Of a DNA stretch of 64,000 nucleotides, positions 11,170 to 22,862 are shown piece after piece. The stretch is from Mytilus galloprovincialis (lineage: Eukaryota; Mollusca; Bivalvia; Mytilida; Mytilidae), in the NCBI RefSeq assembly GCF_965363235.1, contig NC_134845.1:11098101-11162100 (forward strand), given 5' to 3'. Below the pieces are notes generated by a model, which had not been told where the DNA came from, ran no database searches, and was given only the letters and a program-made list of their open reading frames with translations. Each line of letters starts with the position of its first letter. Positions within the stretch are counted from its first letter, which is position 1. The position numbers and the translations under genes were made by a program.

Positions 11170-13690
11170 GTAAAAACGAATATTACGTAATGGAAATCTA
11201 GGCGACAGCAATACACCAGAATACCCCCACGGTCATCCACTGTAAAGTTCATGCATCTACGACTAAATTATCAATCAGTACACATCCAATGTTACATTCC
11301 CAAAAAATATGTTGTACTGTCTCTTTTGTTTCATTGCAAAAAACTGCATAGGTGTGTTTCTTTAAGTTTACACTTATATAGCAGATCATTTGTGCATTAA
11401 ATTATTTGCAGAATTTTGTTTTGAAAAATGTTCATTTTATTACTCAAAGAACACTTGAAAGGATGCATATAGAAAAGATCCCAGTGAGCTATTTCCATAT
11501 GCAAAATTTCTTTCCATTTATTTTGTGATTTTTTTTGGGGGTTTTCATGATAAGTAGGCAAAAATAATTTATAAAAATATGGGCATGATTTCTGATTTGT
11601 TTTCAAAAAGTCTAAATTATCACAAGTAATGTTGATTTTTTTCCACAGTTTTTGATGTGGTCCTTCCAACTACTTGGGATCATATGATATATACCATAGA
11701 ATTGAAGAAAATTTGTATCAATATCATATGTTTCTTTAAATTGATTAAAAGACAGAAATTCATTGTTCTCATTCAGTAACTCATTGACAAAAAATATTCC
11801 TGTCTCACACCATTTTTCATAAAAAATAGTTTTATTATCAATTTTTAAAAGTGTATTAAACCAAATAGGTTGGCCCATAAAATCATTATGGTCATGGGTA
11901 GCATTCCTCAGTTTAGCCCATTTTAGTAGGATGTCCTTCCAAAATCTATTAAAATATATTGAAATTTGTTCAATACTATCCTTATTTATCATCCATATTT
12001 TATCTGCACCATATTTTCTATATTTATCATTAAAAAGAATTTTCCAAGGAGAAAGATTGAAAGGGTCTAATAATTTATAGATCCATGTCGTTTTTAGTGA
12101 ATAACAGAAGGATTCAATATGAGGCATCTTTAGTCCACCAGTATCATATGATCCACTTAGTACATTTCTTTTTCCTTTGATTTTATCTGGTTTGCCATTC
12201 CATAGAAACTTTAAAAAAAAAAATTTCAATTTTCTTAAAATTTTCAAAAGAGGGATTTGGCAATATTGTTAATGACTGAATGAGAATTGGCAATGCTAAA
12301 GACTTTATGACTGTAATTTTTCCTAGGTATGTAAGATCTTGGTAAATCCAAGTATTTAATAATGCCTTTATCTTTTCAATTTTCTCTTCGAAATTATAGG
12401 CAGTCTTGTCGACAGCAAAAAGATCATAGTTTATACCTAAGAGTTTAAATGTCCATGTCTGATTCCAGTTTAATCTTTCTCCTTGGTGAAATATTTCCTT
12501 TGAACGTGCTTTTGATCCAATCCAAATTGCTTCAGTTTTTTTTCAAAATTTGCTCGTAAACCAGAACACTCAGAGAATTTTCTAAAATATATAGAGATTG
12601 TTCTAACGATTTTTCATCATCATCTAAAGTTAAGGTTGAGTCATCTGCATACTGACTAAGCAAATATTCAGAGTTATCTATCTTAATACCATTAATATCT
12701 GGGTTATTTTTCATTTCTGCACTCATAAGTTCCAAAGCCAGTATAAAAAGGTAAGGGGATAAAGGATCCCCTTGACGGACCCCTCTTTCTATATTAAAGA
12801 AACTAGAGCAATGACCATTATTTATGATACAACTTTCGATATTAAAATATAAAGATTTTACCCAATTACAGAAATTCGGACCAAAACCTAAGAATTCAAG
12901 TGCTTTATTTATAAATGACTATTCAAGAGTATCAAATGCTTTTTCAAAGTCTAAAAGGAGTAGAAGTCCAGGTATATTTTCTTCTTCAGTTCTTTCTATT
13001 AAGTCAAAAATAAGTCTTGTACATTCCCAAATGTATCTACCTTTAATAAATCCTAACTGTGTTTCACAAATAATATGTTTGAGCAAAGGTTTAATTCTAT
13101 TTGCGATGGATGCGGAACATATTTTCATATCAACATTTAAAAGAGAGATAGGTCGCCAGTTTTTTAAATAAAACTTAGATTTCCCTTCTTTTGGGATACA
13201 TGTAACAATGCCTTGTCTTTGTGAAATTGACAAAGAGCCTTCTTAAAGCTATAATTAAAGGAATTAAATAAATAGAATTTAAGGTCATTCCAGAAAAATT
13301 TATAAAACTCTGCTGTATACCCATCTACCCCTGGTGATTGATTATTTTTCATGTTTTTTAAGGCATTCAGACATTCTTTAGTTGATAATTTCTTATATCT
13401 TATATCTAATATCTTACCAAGAAAAGGAGACAGTAACTATCAGAACTTTTTGTTCAGGGTTAATGTCATTATACATATTTCTCAGTATAATCGTATCCAA
13501 ACCCATCCTCTAAATATCTGAGGCGTAATTGTTAAATCTGGAGTTTTTGGGTACCAAATTGGAACATCTGTATGAATTTTAACATAATATTTATGTCTTA
13601 AAGTTAAATTGAAGCTCTCAAAGACACATGTTTATCATCAAACCAAGGGTTCCTGAGTTTCAAATTTTGCTACGTGATGCAGTTAAACAG
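11170..13690 (-). pseudogene. L1/Tx1-like LINE, decayed
   Basis: Read on the - strand from 13690 down, the pieces follow LINE ORF2 order. A linker-like NPWFDDKH lies near 13665. Reverse-transcriptase blocks follow at 13164-13352 (SPGVDGYTAEFYKFFW), then 12919-13233 (NWRPISLLNVDMKI, LDFEKAFDT) and 12532-12735 (SQYADDSTLTLDD, the polymerase YADD motif). The C-terminal region at 11397-12247 has FLWNGKPDKIK and GGLKMPHIESF, typical of L1/Tx1-type elements. Frames change between blocks, so several frameshifts have accumulated. The endonuclease is largely missing, so the copy is 5'-truncated and dead. Confidence 0.8.
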
Positions 13691-14290
13691 CCTTAAAAAA
13701 ATAGGTTGTTCTGGATCTGTTTCTTGCAAATGCATAGGCTGGCAAAGTACGTTCCCGATGCCCTAATTATCTGACTTGCTCAAACAAATGATAAAGAACT
13801 ACTTAAGGATGTCTGCTTGTCATGTTTTGGAATTTTTGTCAGATTTTCGGAATCCTCTGGTTTTATCCATTTGAATGCCTTAAAAAAAATCCCCCATGAA
13901 CCCCATTTTTCTTTTAATAAATCTTTTATATGTATACTTATAAGTCATTTGTAAAAGTCTTATAAAATCTTATTTATTTTTTAATAGTATTTGAGAACTT
14001 AAACTGATCAATGATAAAGCTATGAAAAATCAAGAGAGAACATTTTCCAGCCAAAATTCCAATGGCTAATATCTTGAAAACAAGCACATTGACCCCTATA
14101 TTTTTTTTGCTTTTTTGATTCCTCAATTTATTCCCTATCAATGCATACTAGTTTCATGAAAAGTTATTTATTTTGTAACTGAGCTGCGAACATCCTTAAG
14201 TAAAGTATTTGATAAATAAGGTGCACTATGTGGTCATTAAATAGCAATTATGTAGTGTATATCAATGCTTTTCCCACCAAAATACATATA
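13691..14290. other. No feature recognised
   Basis: AT-rich sequence with no exon-like frame. Part may be the degraded 5' region of the adjacent LINE. Confidence 0.3.
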
Positions 14291-14500
14291 ATAAATTATT
14301 GTACAAGTTATAAGTGAATTGTCGTCAAATTTTGTACAAATTACAATTTGTACAAAGTCAAAATACAAATTATAATTTGTACAAAATGATAACTTGTACA
14401 CAACATATATATATATGTTGTGTACAAGATGTAAGTTTGTACAAATAATAATTTGTACACGGTTTTTGTACAAGCTGTAAGTTTTTTACACATAACTTCT
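14290..14500. repeat. TTTGTACAA palindrome cluster
   Basis: Many copies of TTGTACAA and AATTTGTACA occur in both orientations around a perfect 36-base palindrome at 14393-14428 (half-site CTTGTACACAACATATAT). A second small group lies at 14805-14865. The 78-codon frame on the - strand here only translates this repeat. Confidence 0.75.
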
Positions 14501-14869
14501 TGCACCAGGTGATACAGGTTTATTTTCTCAAAATATACTAGTTTAATGTTTCAAATTCAAATTCATATACTTCAACCTAACATTTACTGCTATTGTCCTT
14601 GTCCTCAAACTAGAAATGAGGATACCTGAATGGTTTAAATTCTAATTTTATATCTCTCCTGATACATACTCATATCCATTAAAATGGTTTTTGTCGTCTT
14701 ATAAAGTATTTTGTAGTGAAAATGTAACAGAAATATGCAAATTAAAAGGCTGTGTGCTTGCATCATCCATTTGTGTTAAGCAGTTCATAAAACACTGATT
14801 ACTTGTACCAAAAATCTGTACAAATTATAATTTGTACAACATTACAACTTGTACACAACATATATTACA

Positions 14870-15110
14870 ATAATGTTTAGTTTGCTTTTATTTACTGATA
14901 ACAAAATCAATATTAATACCAATAAAAACAAGATTCAAAGATCTAATTACAGTCTTCAATTGGTAACCTTTTAGAATAAATTTATTTAAAGGATCGATAA
15001 ATTTACCAAGATCGTTTCTCAATTTCCGGGCACTGTAAACAACATTTTCGTAAAAACAAGAATGTGCTATCCGTTTTGCTTTCTTGTTTGAAAAGTTACT
15101 AATTTATCAT
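14870..15110 (-). pseudogene. Penelope-like family B reverse transcriptase, 3' remnant
   Basis: The nucleotide sequence matches the C-terminal coding end of the element at 17844-18357 (landmarks: ATCAATATTAATACCAA, AAAGATCTAATTACAGT, AAGGATCGATAAATTTACCA). Several indels break the frame. Confidence 0.6.
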
Positions 15111-15463
15111 GTCGTTGCCTTTTATTATTTTCTATACAGTAAATCTTTGCTAATTATTGAAAATCGTATAGTCATAGCTTCATCTTTATGGTATTCATTT
15201 GATAGTTTTGTCATTGGCAATCCTTATTGTTAAAGTGACAAATTAGAATGTTATACACTTAAGTACCTTTTGTACTTTGTTATGTTCTAAACCTAAGTGC
15301 AACGGAAATATCAGTTTTGGAAAAACTGTACAGCCTATCTAAAAACATTTAATTTTAAATGACATATAATAATATAATTTTAAGGAAGTAATAGAATAGT
15401 CAAAGTACAATAGTAATGAATTTCCGCACTTAATTTAATATTTTGTTTTCCTTGACGTGAAAA

Positions 15464-15555
15464 ATGTATGTGAACTGGTTGTTCTCATTTCTGGCTTTAC
15501 TAAAGGCATGCACTGCAGCATCACTCCCGGATGGCTATTGTCGCCAAATAATTAG
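15464..15555 (+). CDS. Receptor gene exon 1 (start, signal peptide)
   Basis: The ATG at 15464 opens MYVNWLFSFLALLKACTA, a clear signal peptide. The donor after 15555 is AG|GTAACG, leaving 2 bases of a codon that the exon at 16452 completes. Confidence 0.85.
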
Positions 15556-18500
15556 GTAACGATATATTTCAATACATTATGTTTTTAATATAACTATTCA
15601 ATTTGCAATTCCATTGTTCAGTTTTCAAGATTCATATTAAATAAATCGATACGATGTCTTATCTATTTTATGAAAGCGTTGAGAAATAATTTTGTTGGGG
15701 GGGGGGGGGGGGAGGGGGGGCGCAAGGGTTGTTTGAGATATGTGAACCAAGGATTGGATTGCAATACCTTGTTCATTTTACATTCCATTTTCATATTAAC
15801 AATTTTGAAATAATATAAATTGGAAAGATGAGTGATTGATATTTGCTTTAAAATGTATTCTTGGTGATATTAGTATAGCGATTCAACAGTAATACATATA
15901 CACTACCGTGTACCTGCTATTACTTTTAATTGTAAGATGACACGTAAAACACAATGACCGTGAGGTGATCTTACTATATAATATATAATATAAAAAAGAA
16001 GATGTGGTATGATTGCCAATGAGACAACTATCCACAAGAGACCAAAATGACACAGAAATTAATTAACAACTATAGGTCACCGAACGGCCTTCAACAGTGA
16101 GCAAAGCCCATACTGCAATGTCAGATATGAAAGGCCCCGAAATGACCATGTAAAACAATTCAAACGAGAAAACTAACGACCTTATTTATATAAAAAAAAT
16201 GTACAGATAGTTTCGTTCATCTGTGGAGTTATATATGGGCTTAAAATGATCGTATGGGTGTTCCATTTATTTTGTCTTTAGAGGAGAGTTGTCTCAAGGC
16301 AGTCAAACCCCATCTTCTTATTTGCATATCGTATAGCAAAGAATATGAAGAGTAATAAAAGCAACATTTCTTAAAATAGTTTCAACTGAATTCTTATGCA
16401 ATTGTTGATAAAACTTTATACATTTTATATATTTTCATTCACAAACCTTAGCGGAAAGAGAGTAAAGTTTTGTTGTAATAATTCAGAGGAAAAAGATGGA
16501 AAGTGTATTAGTAAGTATGACACCTTTTTTTTTTGTATTTTTTGAAAAACCAATCGGGATTGTAGAAATTTTTCGTTGAAATATTTATAAAATATTGGAT
16601 TCCACGATCTACGATTTGATTCTACGAACAATTGTTTTTTTATATTTTTTTTATGAAAAGCCTAGACAATAAAACGCTTAAAGTAATTGAATCAATATGG
16701 ATTATCTTATACAAATTGAAAATCTCAATCCACCACTTCGTCAAATTTGAACATATATGTAGATGAGTTTTGTTTGCATGCGGATCAAATTTGATTGAGA
16801 TTCATATTCTGAACACATTATATAGATATAGGAAGATGTGGTGTGAGTGCCAATGAGACAACTCTCCATACAAATAACAATTTAAAAAGTAAACCAGTAT
16901 AGGTTAAAGTACGGCCTTCAACACGGAGCCTTGGCTCACACCGAACAACAAGCTATAAAGGGCCCCAAAATTACTAGTGTAAAACCATTCAAACGGGAAA
17001 ACCAACGGTCTAATCTATATAAACAAAACGAGAAACGAGAAACACGTATATATTACATAAACAAACGACAACTACTGTACATCAGATTCCTGACTTAGGA
17101 CAGGTGCAAACATTTGCAGCGGGATTAAACGTTTTAATGGATCCAAACCTTCTCCCTTTTTCTGAAACAATAGCATAACATCACATCAAAGAAAAACATA
17201 CGATAAAATATCAATTGGCAGACTTAACTCAATCAAAAAACGTATGATTAAACAATGAACGAATAAATTCGATCTGCGATATCTGAATACAAATGCACAG
17301 TTAATTAAATATTAGAGACAAACATTCATGACCAAAAAGCTAACAAACAAATTCAAACACATGACTGAGAAATATTTAACCAATCAATGTTCACTTTAGA
17401 AAAAAACCGGTTTTTTTATAATCTTGAAGTTTATACAAATGTTGTAAGAATAAGTGAAAAATTGAAGATATTACAAATAATCAAAGCTGGTGTACAGACA
17501 AGATCCATATAAATAAAAAATAACAAAAAAGCATTATAAACAGTATCAACAGGTCGAATTAACAAGAAAATACGATTTGAGAGTACTCGCAGTTACTGAC
17601 AGCTAGTTAAAAGCCAAAACCAATTAATAATAAAAAAAATCATGCATCAGAGACTAAAATCGACTAAAACACATCACAGGGATTTAGTATTTTAACGTCA
17701 TTAATAGTCAAAGAAGACATGACTTGTGCAATGCCAAAAATAAATGTATCGACAGGTAGTAGTATAGTGAAGAGCGACTTCTATAGAAATAAAAGTTAAC
17801 GTGTCTGTGTCTCTATACATCTCGCCTCAAAAGATAATGAAATTTAGTTATGTTTTAATTTGCTAATGACAATATCAATATTAGTGCCAATGTGAACTAT
17901 ATTCAGAGATCTTATTACAATATTGGTACGATAACCCTTACTTATAAGTTTGTTTAACGGTTCGATGAGTTTACAAGGATCACATAGTGATTTCCTCGCT
18001 TTAAGTACAATATTACCATAAAATTTAGGATGTGAAATACCATTTTTAATAAGCTTTCTACAGGTATAGCCAAATTTACTAATCAAATCTTTGTATCTAT
18101 GAAAGAATTTAGTAAAAGTTTTAAGTAATTTATGGTATCGAAATCCCTGACACAACAATTTACCAGTGATGCATTGATTACGTTCGTTAAAATCTATGAC
18201 ATCAGAACACACACGGGCAAACCGAACGAGTTGCGATATATAAACACCGTATGATGGAGCCAAAGGCACATCGCCGTCTAAAAAAGGAAAATTAACAATA
18301 GGAAATGAAAAATCGTCTTTTTTGTCGTAAATTTTAGTGTGAAGTTTATGCATATTTAAAAAAGATTGCTTGATTGCTTGAGTGATATTAACACCATTGT
18401 CCGGAGAGAACAGATAGGAAAACTAATAATCCTAGTTATAAATATTGGAGCTCCCGCCACGTTTGGAATTCGGACTCACAACCCTTATGTTGACAGCTAA

Positions 18501-19499
18501 GTGATACAGTAGTTCGAATGCTAAGGCTTCGCGTCCCCTTAGGGTTCTGGACGAGAACATAAACAACAATAAATGCAAAATGTTGTTCCTGCTAAGTGTA
18601 TTGACCTGTTTAAGGCCGGGAAGTTATTATTTGCATTAGGAAACTTTGATTTCGTGGATAGTAGTGAAAATTTTGTCATGTTATTTGATGTGCTCGTAGT
18701 TTTAGTAATGCATATATGCATGTTAAGAGCTTTTTAAAAGATAAAAAGTTTATTCATAAAATTCATGTTCTATTTTAGAATGTAGTTTAGGGTTCATTTC
18801 AATAGACGGTGAACCATGTAAACCTTGTCCTTATGGTAGCTATGACCAGAAGTGTTACAAAATATGTATGTGTACGAAAAATCAAAGGTATATTTTCAAG
18901 TCATTTTACAAATACACCAAAAAAAATCTCTTCGACGAAAACTTAAAGCAATTATACAAATAAACCATTGACAATTTAATAAAATAAATCCAAACATACT
19001 TTAAGACTGGACGAAACAACATATGTTGACCAGACAATTATTTTTTAGATGTAATAACGTCTTTGGATGTATTGATATCTATCAAACCAGTACAGAAACA
19101 AGCAACGCTGGAAGTTCCGCAATATTTAAAGGTATGTTTATGTCATTGAAAGGTGTATTAATATAATTCAATAGTTTATGTATTATGTCTTCTAATTGGC
19201 TGACAGTTTATTGTCGTTTCATAAACACTATTTTGTTATGCGACCGTGAAGTCACATACGTTTTTTCGTGATTTACGCCTTCAAAATGGAATTTAGTAAT
19301 AAATTAGAAGGAACTACTGTAATACGTTGTCTGTTAAATTTTGTTTTGAATCCACATACATTTATTGTACCTTATACGATTTCATCAATACTACAGTGTA
19401 CGCTTAATTAATTCATATAATCCTTTTTTGTGCTATTGTGCTCTTGGCAACCCGAACAAGCAAGTGACAAAAATACATGTAGAGCACACAGACACACAC

Positions 19500-19545
<46 letters not shown>

Positions 19546-21946
19546 AAAAAAATGTGGAACAATTTTTATGGAATTAGTTTTCTTTGCAGTTACCACCGTT
19601 AATTCCATTTTCACAAACTCTTACGGCGGATATTCAGAACAAATCGAAACCAGCAGTGGTAAATATAAATCATATACTAGTATTTAAATTCTGCTTTATG
19701 AATTGTTGCTTCTGTGATTTTTCTCGACAGACCCATATTGTTTACTACAGAGCTGTTGATACCGTCGGGGAATAAACTATAAGTTTAAATATATTTATTT
19801 ATAGTGGATTGGGCAGCAAGGTATTGCAACTTATATTAATCTCTTTCTACTTAGCGGGTGCGAGTGCTACCTTGTAGTGGCATTAGCCTGCTCTTTTTCT
19901 AAATCTTCAAGAGTGTCTTTTATGTGCAAGAGATATGACTCTCTCTTAACACGGGTCAGCCATTTACTGTCCCCTTCCGACGGACTATCATCATTTCCTC
20001 AAGACCATACTCGCAAATGGTGTCAAGGGAGAGCCGAAAATTAAGTCCCTGAATTTTTTCCCCGTAATCGAACCAGGAACCTTTGTGTTAGTAGTCCGAT
20101 GCACTAACCACTAAACCACGGCTCTGGCCCTTGTCAACACCAAACAGCAAGCTATAAACGAATGGATAACAATTGTCACATTCTTGTAGAACATTTCACG
20201 AAGTTTGCAGAAAACAAATAATATATATGGGAAACAAAAGATGACCACCAATGAATATAAATAAATATGACTCTTTCAGAATAATGTGTTTTTAGAATAA
20301 AGGCCTTCTGGTGTATTGGTATTAGAAATTAGATTATTATTGAATAATAGCATAGTTGTAAAAGATACTTGTGAGAACCAAATAATTGGCGCTTAAGCAC
20401 TACCAATTCGAGATTTGACCGTTATGGTCTGACTTCAGTTTATTATCGTTTGAACATTCAGTTGCTATTAATGCATAGATTTTTCTTCTACTCTTAGTAT
20501 ATATCTTAAATTGTATAGCAGCTATTGAGTACTATACATTGTTTTATTTTGTAATTCATGAATGATTTTTTAACCCTCGACCAATTTTTTCATGAATGCA
20601 TCAGAACCTGTGACAACTACATTTCGAAACAGAGAAAGGCAGACACATAATACACCTGTTAAAAGCAATAGTGAAGGTTTGTTTTATCTGATGTTCTTTG
20701 TAGTATTATTCTTATCAGTTTATTGGGGAAAATGATATAGTGAACAACTGCAAACTGGTTTATCATATTACGGTTCGCTAATACGAACAAAAGTACAACA
20801 TCTTTGCAAATGTTGATTTCAGTGTTCTAAATGAAGACAAATGCAGACAAATACTTCGGAATCACTAATTTTTTCAAACACTCAAATAAAACATTTCAAA
20901 TTTTACGTTGATAAATTTTTTGGGCTACGGTTCATTTCCAGTCAACATTGACCTAAGACTGAGTTGGTTATTATGCTTATGTGCATTTTGGTCATATATC
21001 TCCTCACAAATCTTCGGTAAAGTTCAAAATAACAGTAAAATCCAGAAAGCGTATCGGAAGAACCAACATATTAGGTATTATCTGTATGTTCAAGCATTGT
21101 GTCAATTCGACTGGTTGTAAACTGTAAATCCCCCAAGGATATCACCAGTCAATGGTTTAGATTTGACGTGATTTTTAAAATACAAATCTGCAATTCAGGA
21201 TTCAATACATGAATTTGTACTTAAAAAATGTTATTCACCTCAATCAACAGAAATAACTGAGTTTACATTTTGTTTATGTTTTTTCAGGACTGCTGGAAAG
21301 AGAAATTCTTATTTATTCTTTGTGTGCTGCAGGATTTATAATATGCATTGTAGTTTGTGTCGCTTGTTTTTGCTGCAAAACTCTTAAACGTCGTAAAACT
21401 GTTGACATTAGTGTTCGTGAACAAATAAAAGAAAATGTAGATATACATGACCATAATGTACCAGGAATTTATGATTTCATAGATGAAGATGACATGTTAC
21501 AATTATCTCCAATAGCCAAAACCCGTAGTGAATCTATAAGATCCAGTAATAGTTATTCGTTTACTGTTTCTACTCACAGTGACGGCTATTTAGATCCGAT
21601 TTCAAGCATTAAAATCAGTCATTCAGATACATCAACATCAGACCCTGACATTAAGAATGAAAACAGCAGTTATATCCATCACTACCAAACTATTAGTCAT
21701 CAGCCTGTTGCATTATCACATGAATATACCAGATGCATTGGTGTTCCATACTTAGAACTGGTTGATTTTGGTCGTAGTAGGACAAATGGAATTAATTCAA
21801 ACGGAGGCTTTCAAAGACGACAAACAAAAATTAAACACAATCTAAACAATAAGATGAACATACAAAAATATCATCAAAGTGAATCAGACATAAAAAACTG
21901 TTCTAAAGGTCCGTGTCCTTCAAAGAAATTTAGATCGTCTTATTAG
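15464..21946 (+). CDS. MEGF-like EGF-domain membrane receptor (7 exons, 380 aa)
   Basis: The gene is reconstructed from seven phase-compatible exons: 15464-15555, 16452-16510, 18779-18887, 19049-19131, 19590-19658, 20605-20676 and 21288-21946. Their total is 1143 bases, an intact frame. Residues 1-20 are a signal peptide (FSFLALLKACTA). Residues about 26-95 form a Cys-rich EGF-like region with GEPCKPCPYGSYDQKCYKIC and RCNNVFGC, the layout of molluscan multiple-EGF (MEGF10/scavenger-like) receptors, but with only one such unit. A Ser/Thr-rich stalk follows, then a membrane helix at about 168-190 (CAAGFIICIVVCVACFCC) and a basic stop-transfer KRRK. The cytoplasmic tail of about 190 residues carries GIYDFIDEDD, DGYLDPISSI and PYLELVDFG, possible phosphotyrosine sites. 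The role as a surface recognition or adhesion receptor is inferred from the family. Introns hold retroelement debris and a SINE. Alternative exons cannot be excluded. Confidence 0.85.
15996..16320. mobile_element. 325-bp MITE with TIRs, in intron 1 of the receptor gene
   Basis: The left end AAGAAGATGTGGTATGATTG and the right end, read inward as AAGAAGATGGGGTTTGACTG, are inverted and continue into GAGACAACT on both sides. It belongs to the most frequent dispersed family of the window. Confidence 0.7.
16452..16510 (+). CDS. Receptor gene exon 2 (59 bases)
   Basis: The acceptor is CCTTAG|C and the donor A|GTAAGT, a consensus donor. It encodes GKRVKFCCNNSEEKDGKCI, and its phases join exon 1 and exon 3 exactly. 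It is too small to show as an open frame and was found only by phase and cysteine pattern. Confidence 0.75.
16830..18357 (-). mobile_element. Penelope-like family B element, 5'-truncated
   Basis: The coding part at 17844-18353 (- strand, about 169 codons) has the C-terminal half of a reverse transcriptase: [38 protein letters not shown] and GISHPKFYGNI. The polymerase core is missing. From 17843 down to 16830 runs its 3' tail, which ends in the dispersed GATGTGG(T)-GTGATTGCC sequence, so that repeat is probably the tail of this family. The element lies wholly in intron 2 of the receptor gene, antisense to it. No GIY-YIG endonuclease is visible. Confidence 0.7.
18779..18887 (+). CDS. Receptor gene exon 3 (EGF-like)
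   Basis: The acceptor is TATTTTAG|AA and the donor AAAG|GTATAT. It encodes CSLGFISIDGEPCKPC and PYGSYDQKCYKICMC, the core of the EGF-like module. Confidence 0.85.
19049..19131 (+). CDS. Receptor gene exon 4
   Basis: The acceptor is TTTTTTAG|A and the donor AAAG|GTATGT. It completes the EGF-like module with CNNVFGC, then starts a Ser/Thr-rich stalk. Confidence 0.85.
19503..19543. repeat. (GA)n microsatellite
   Basis: About 20 GA units follow a short CA-rich run, in intron 4 of the receptor gene. Confidence 0.95.
19590..19658 (+). CDS. Receptor gene exon 5 (stalk)
   Basis: The acceptor is TTTGCAG|TT and the donor AGTG|GTAAAT, phase 1 on both sides. It encodes TTVNSIFTNSYGGYSEQIET, a Ser/Thr-rich extracellular stalk. 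Confidence 0.7.
19850..20128 (-). mobile_element. tRNA-derived SINE, in intron 5 of the receptor gene
   Basis: Read on the - strand it starts GAGCCGTGGTTTAGTGGTTA (an A-box region), has GGTTCCTGGTTCGATTAC (a B box), then a body containing AATGGCTGACCCGTGTTAAG and ends GGTAGCACTCGCACCCGC. The tRNA head is better preserved than in the SINE at 165-400, and the body is unrelated to it. Confidence 0.8.
20605..20676 (+). CDS. Receptor gene exon 6 (stalk)
   Basis: The acceptor is GCATCAG|AA and the donor GAAG|GTTTGT, phase 1 on both sides, so it could be skipped without changing the frame. It encodes PVTTTFRNRERQTHN and the rest of the membrane-proximal stalk. Confidence 0.65.
21288..21946 (+). CDS. 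Receptor gene exon 7 (membrane helix and tail)
   Basis: The acceptor TTTTTTCAG|GA begins GLLEREILIYSLCAAGFII. The membrane helix and the whole cytoplasmic tail sit in this single terminal exon, ending at TAG 21944-21946. AATAAA-like polyadenylation signals follow near 22400. Confidence 0.9.
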
Positions 21947-22597
21947 ATTAAATACTTTCATTCGTTTAGAATACTGTTGAATTTATTTCCAACAATAAGT
22001 GTTTGAGATGCAACAAATGTTAGTTCGTTTATAAGGCACCGTTAACATGTAGGGCTAATAGTATCTTTTTAACGTACTAACGCTTATCCAGTTTGTCGAG
22101 TACTTAAACTTTTATTGTGCTGACATTTTCTTCGTTAAAGGTCCCTTTATAAATAAGTATGTTATATATGAGCTTTAGCACCACTCATCTTCAATACTAT
22201 TCAGTTAGATCTGCACAATCACGGTCAACCCGGTCTTCAAACAAATAGAAAAATATCCATGGAATCTGTTCAGGTCTACCTCGTTTTTTTTTTAGGTTTT
22301 CTTATTTACCTTAGAACTCGTTGTTTTTGTTAATGTTTTTCGTTTAATAGTAGAAATAGCTGAGAATATATTTTCCACTCAATGCTCTTCAAACTTCTAA
22401 AATAAAATAAAAAGTTGCGGGTTTGGAATCTAAACGACTAAGGCTATTTCAATTGGCCGTAAGATGGAACTAATGTCATTTTATCGGTTGATTGGAAAGG
22501 ACATTGAAAGCCGCTGACAAAGTACTGGCATTATATATAAAATCCTCACAATTTATTATTGGTCATCAGAATTCTAAAAATTAAATAAAAGCAGTTT
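21947..22597. other. 3' flank of the receptor gene
   Basis: Holds the presumed 3' UTR, with AATAAAATAAAA near 22400. No other feature is recognised. Confidence 0.4.
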
Positions 22598-22862
22598 TGT
22601 TAAAAGAGAAGTCAAAAGATGCCAAAGGACATTCCAACTCATAAGTCGAAAATAAACTGACAATACCATGACTAAGACAGAAAAAGACAACAAAAGTACA
22701 CAAAATACAACAAAATACAACAAAGAAAACCAAAGACTGAGTAAAATGAACCCACAAATCACTGGGGTGATATCAGGTGCTCAGGAAGGGTAAGCAGATC
22801 CTGCTCTAAATTTGGCACCAGTTTTGTTACTCATGTTAGTACAAACCCGGTAATAAGTCTTA
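22598..22862 (-). mobile_element. Penelope-like family A, diverged 3' tail
   Basis: Shares the order AAAGGACA, ATAAACTGACAA, GGTGATATCAGGTGCTC, GGAAGGGTAAGCAGATCCTG and TGGCACC with the better copies at 2586 and 34246. About 265 bases with many substitutions. Confidence 0.6.

Noticed and set aside
14237..14473. 78-codon frame with Cys/Tyr periodicity
   Set aside because: It simply translates the TTTGTACAA repeat field.
19365..19614. Overlapping frames with RERERE or SLSLSL runs
   Set aside because: Produced by the (GA)n microsatellite.
20820..21120. Extra exon of the receptor gene (frame 20908-21120)
   Set aside because: It has an AG upstream but no phase-compatible donor, and exons 6 and 7 already join in phase.
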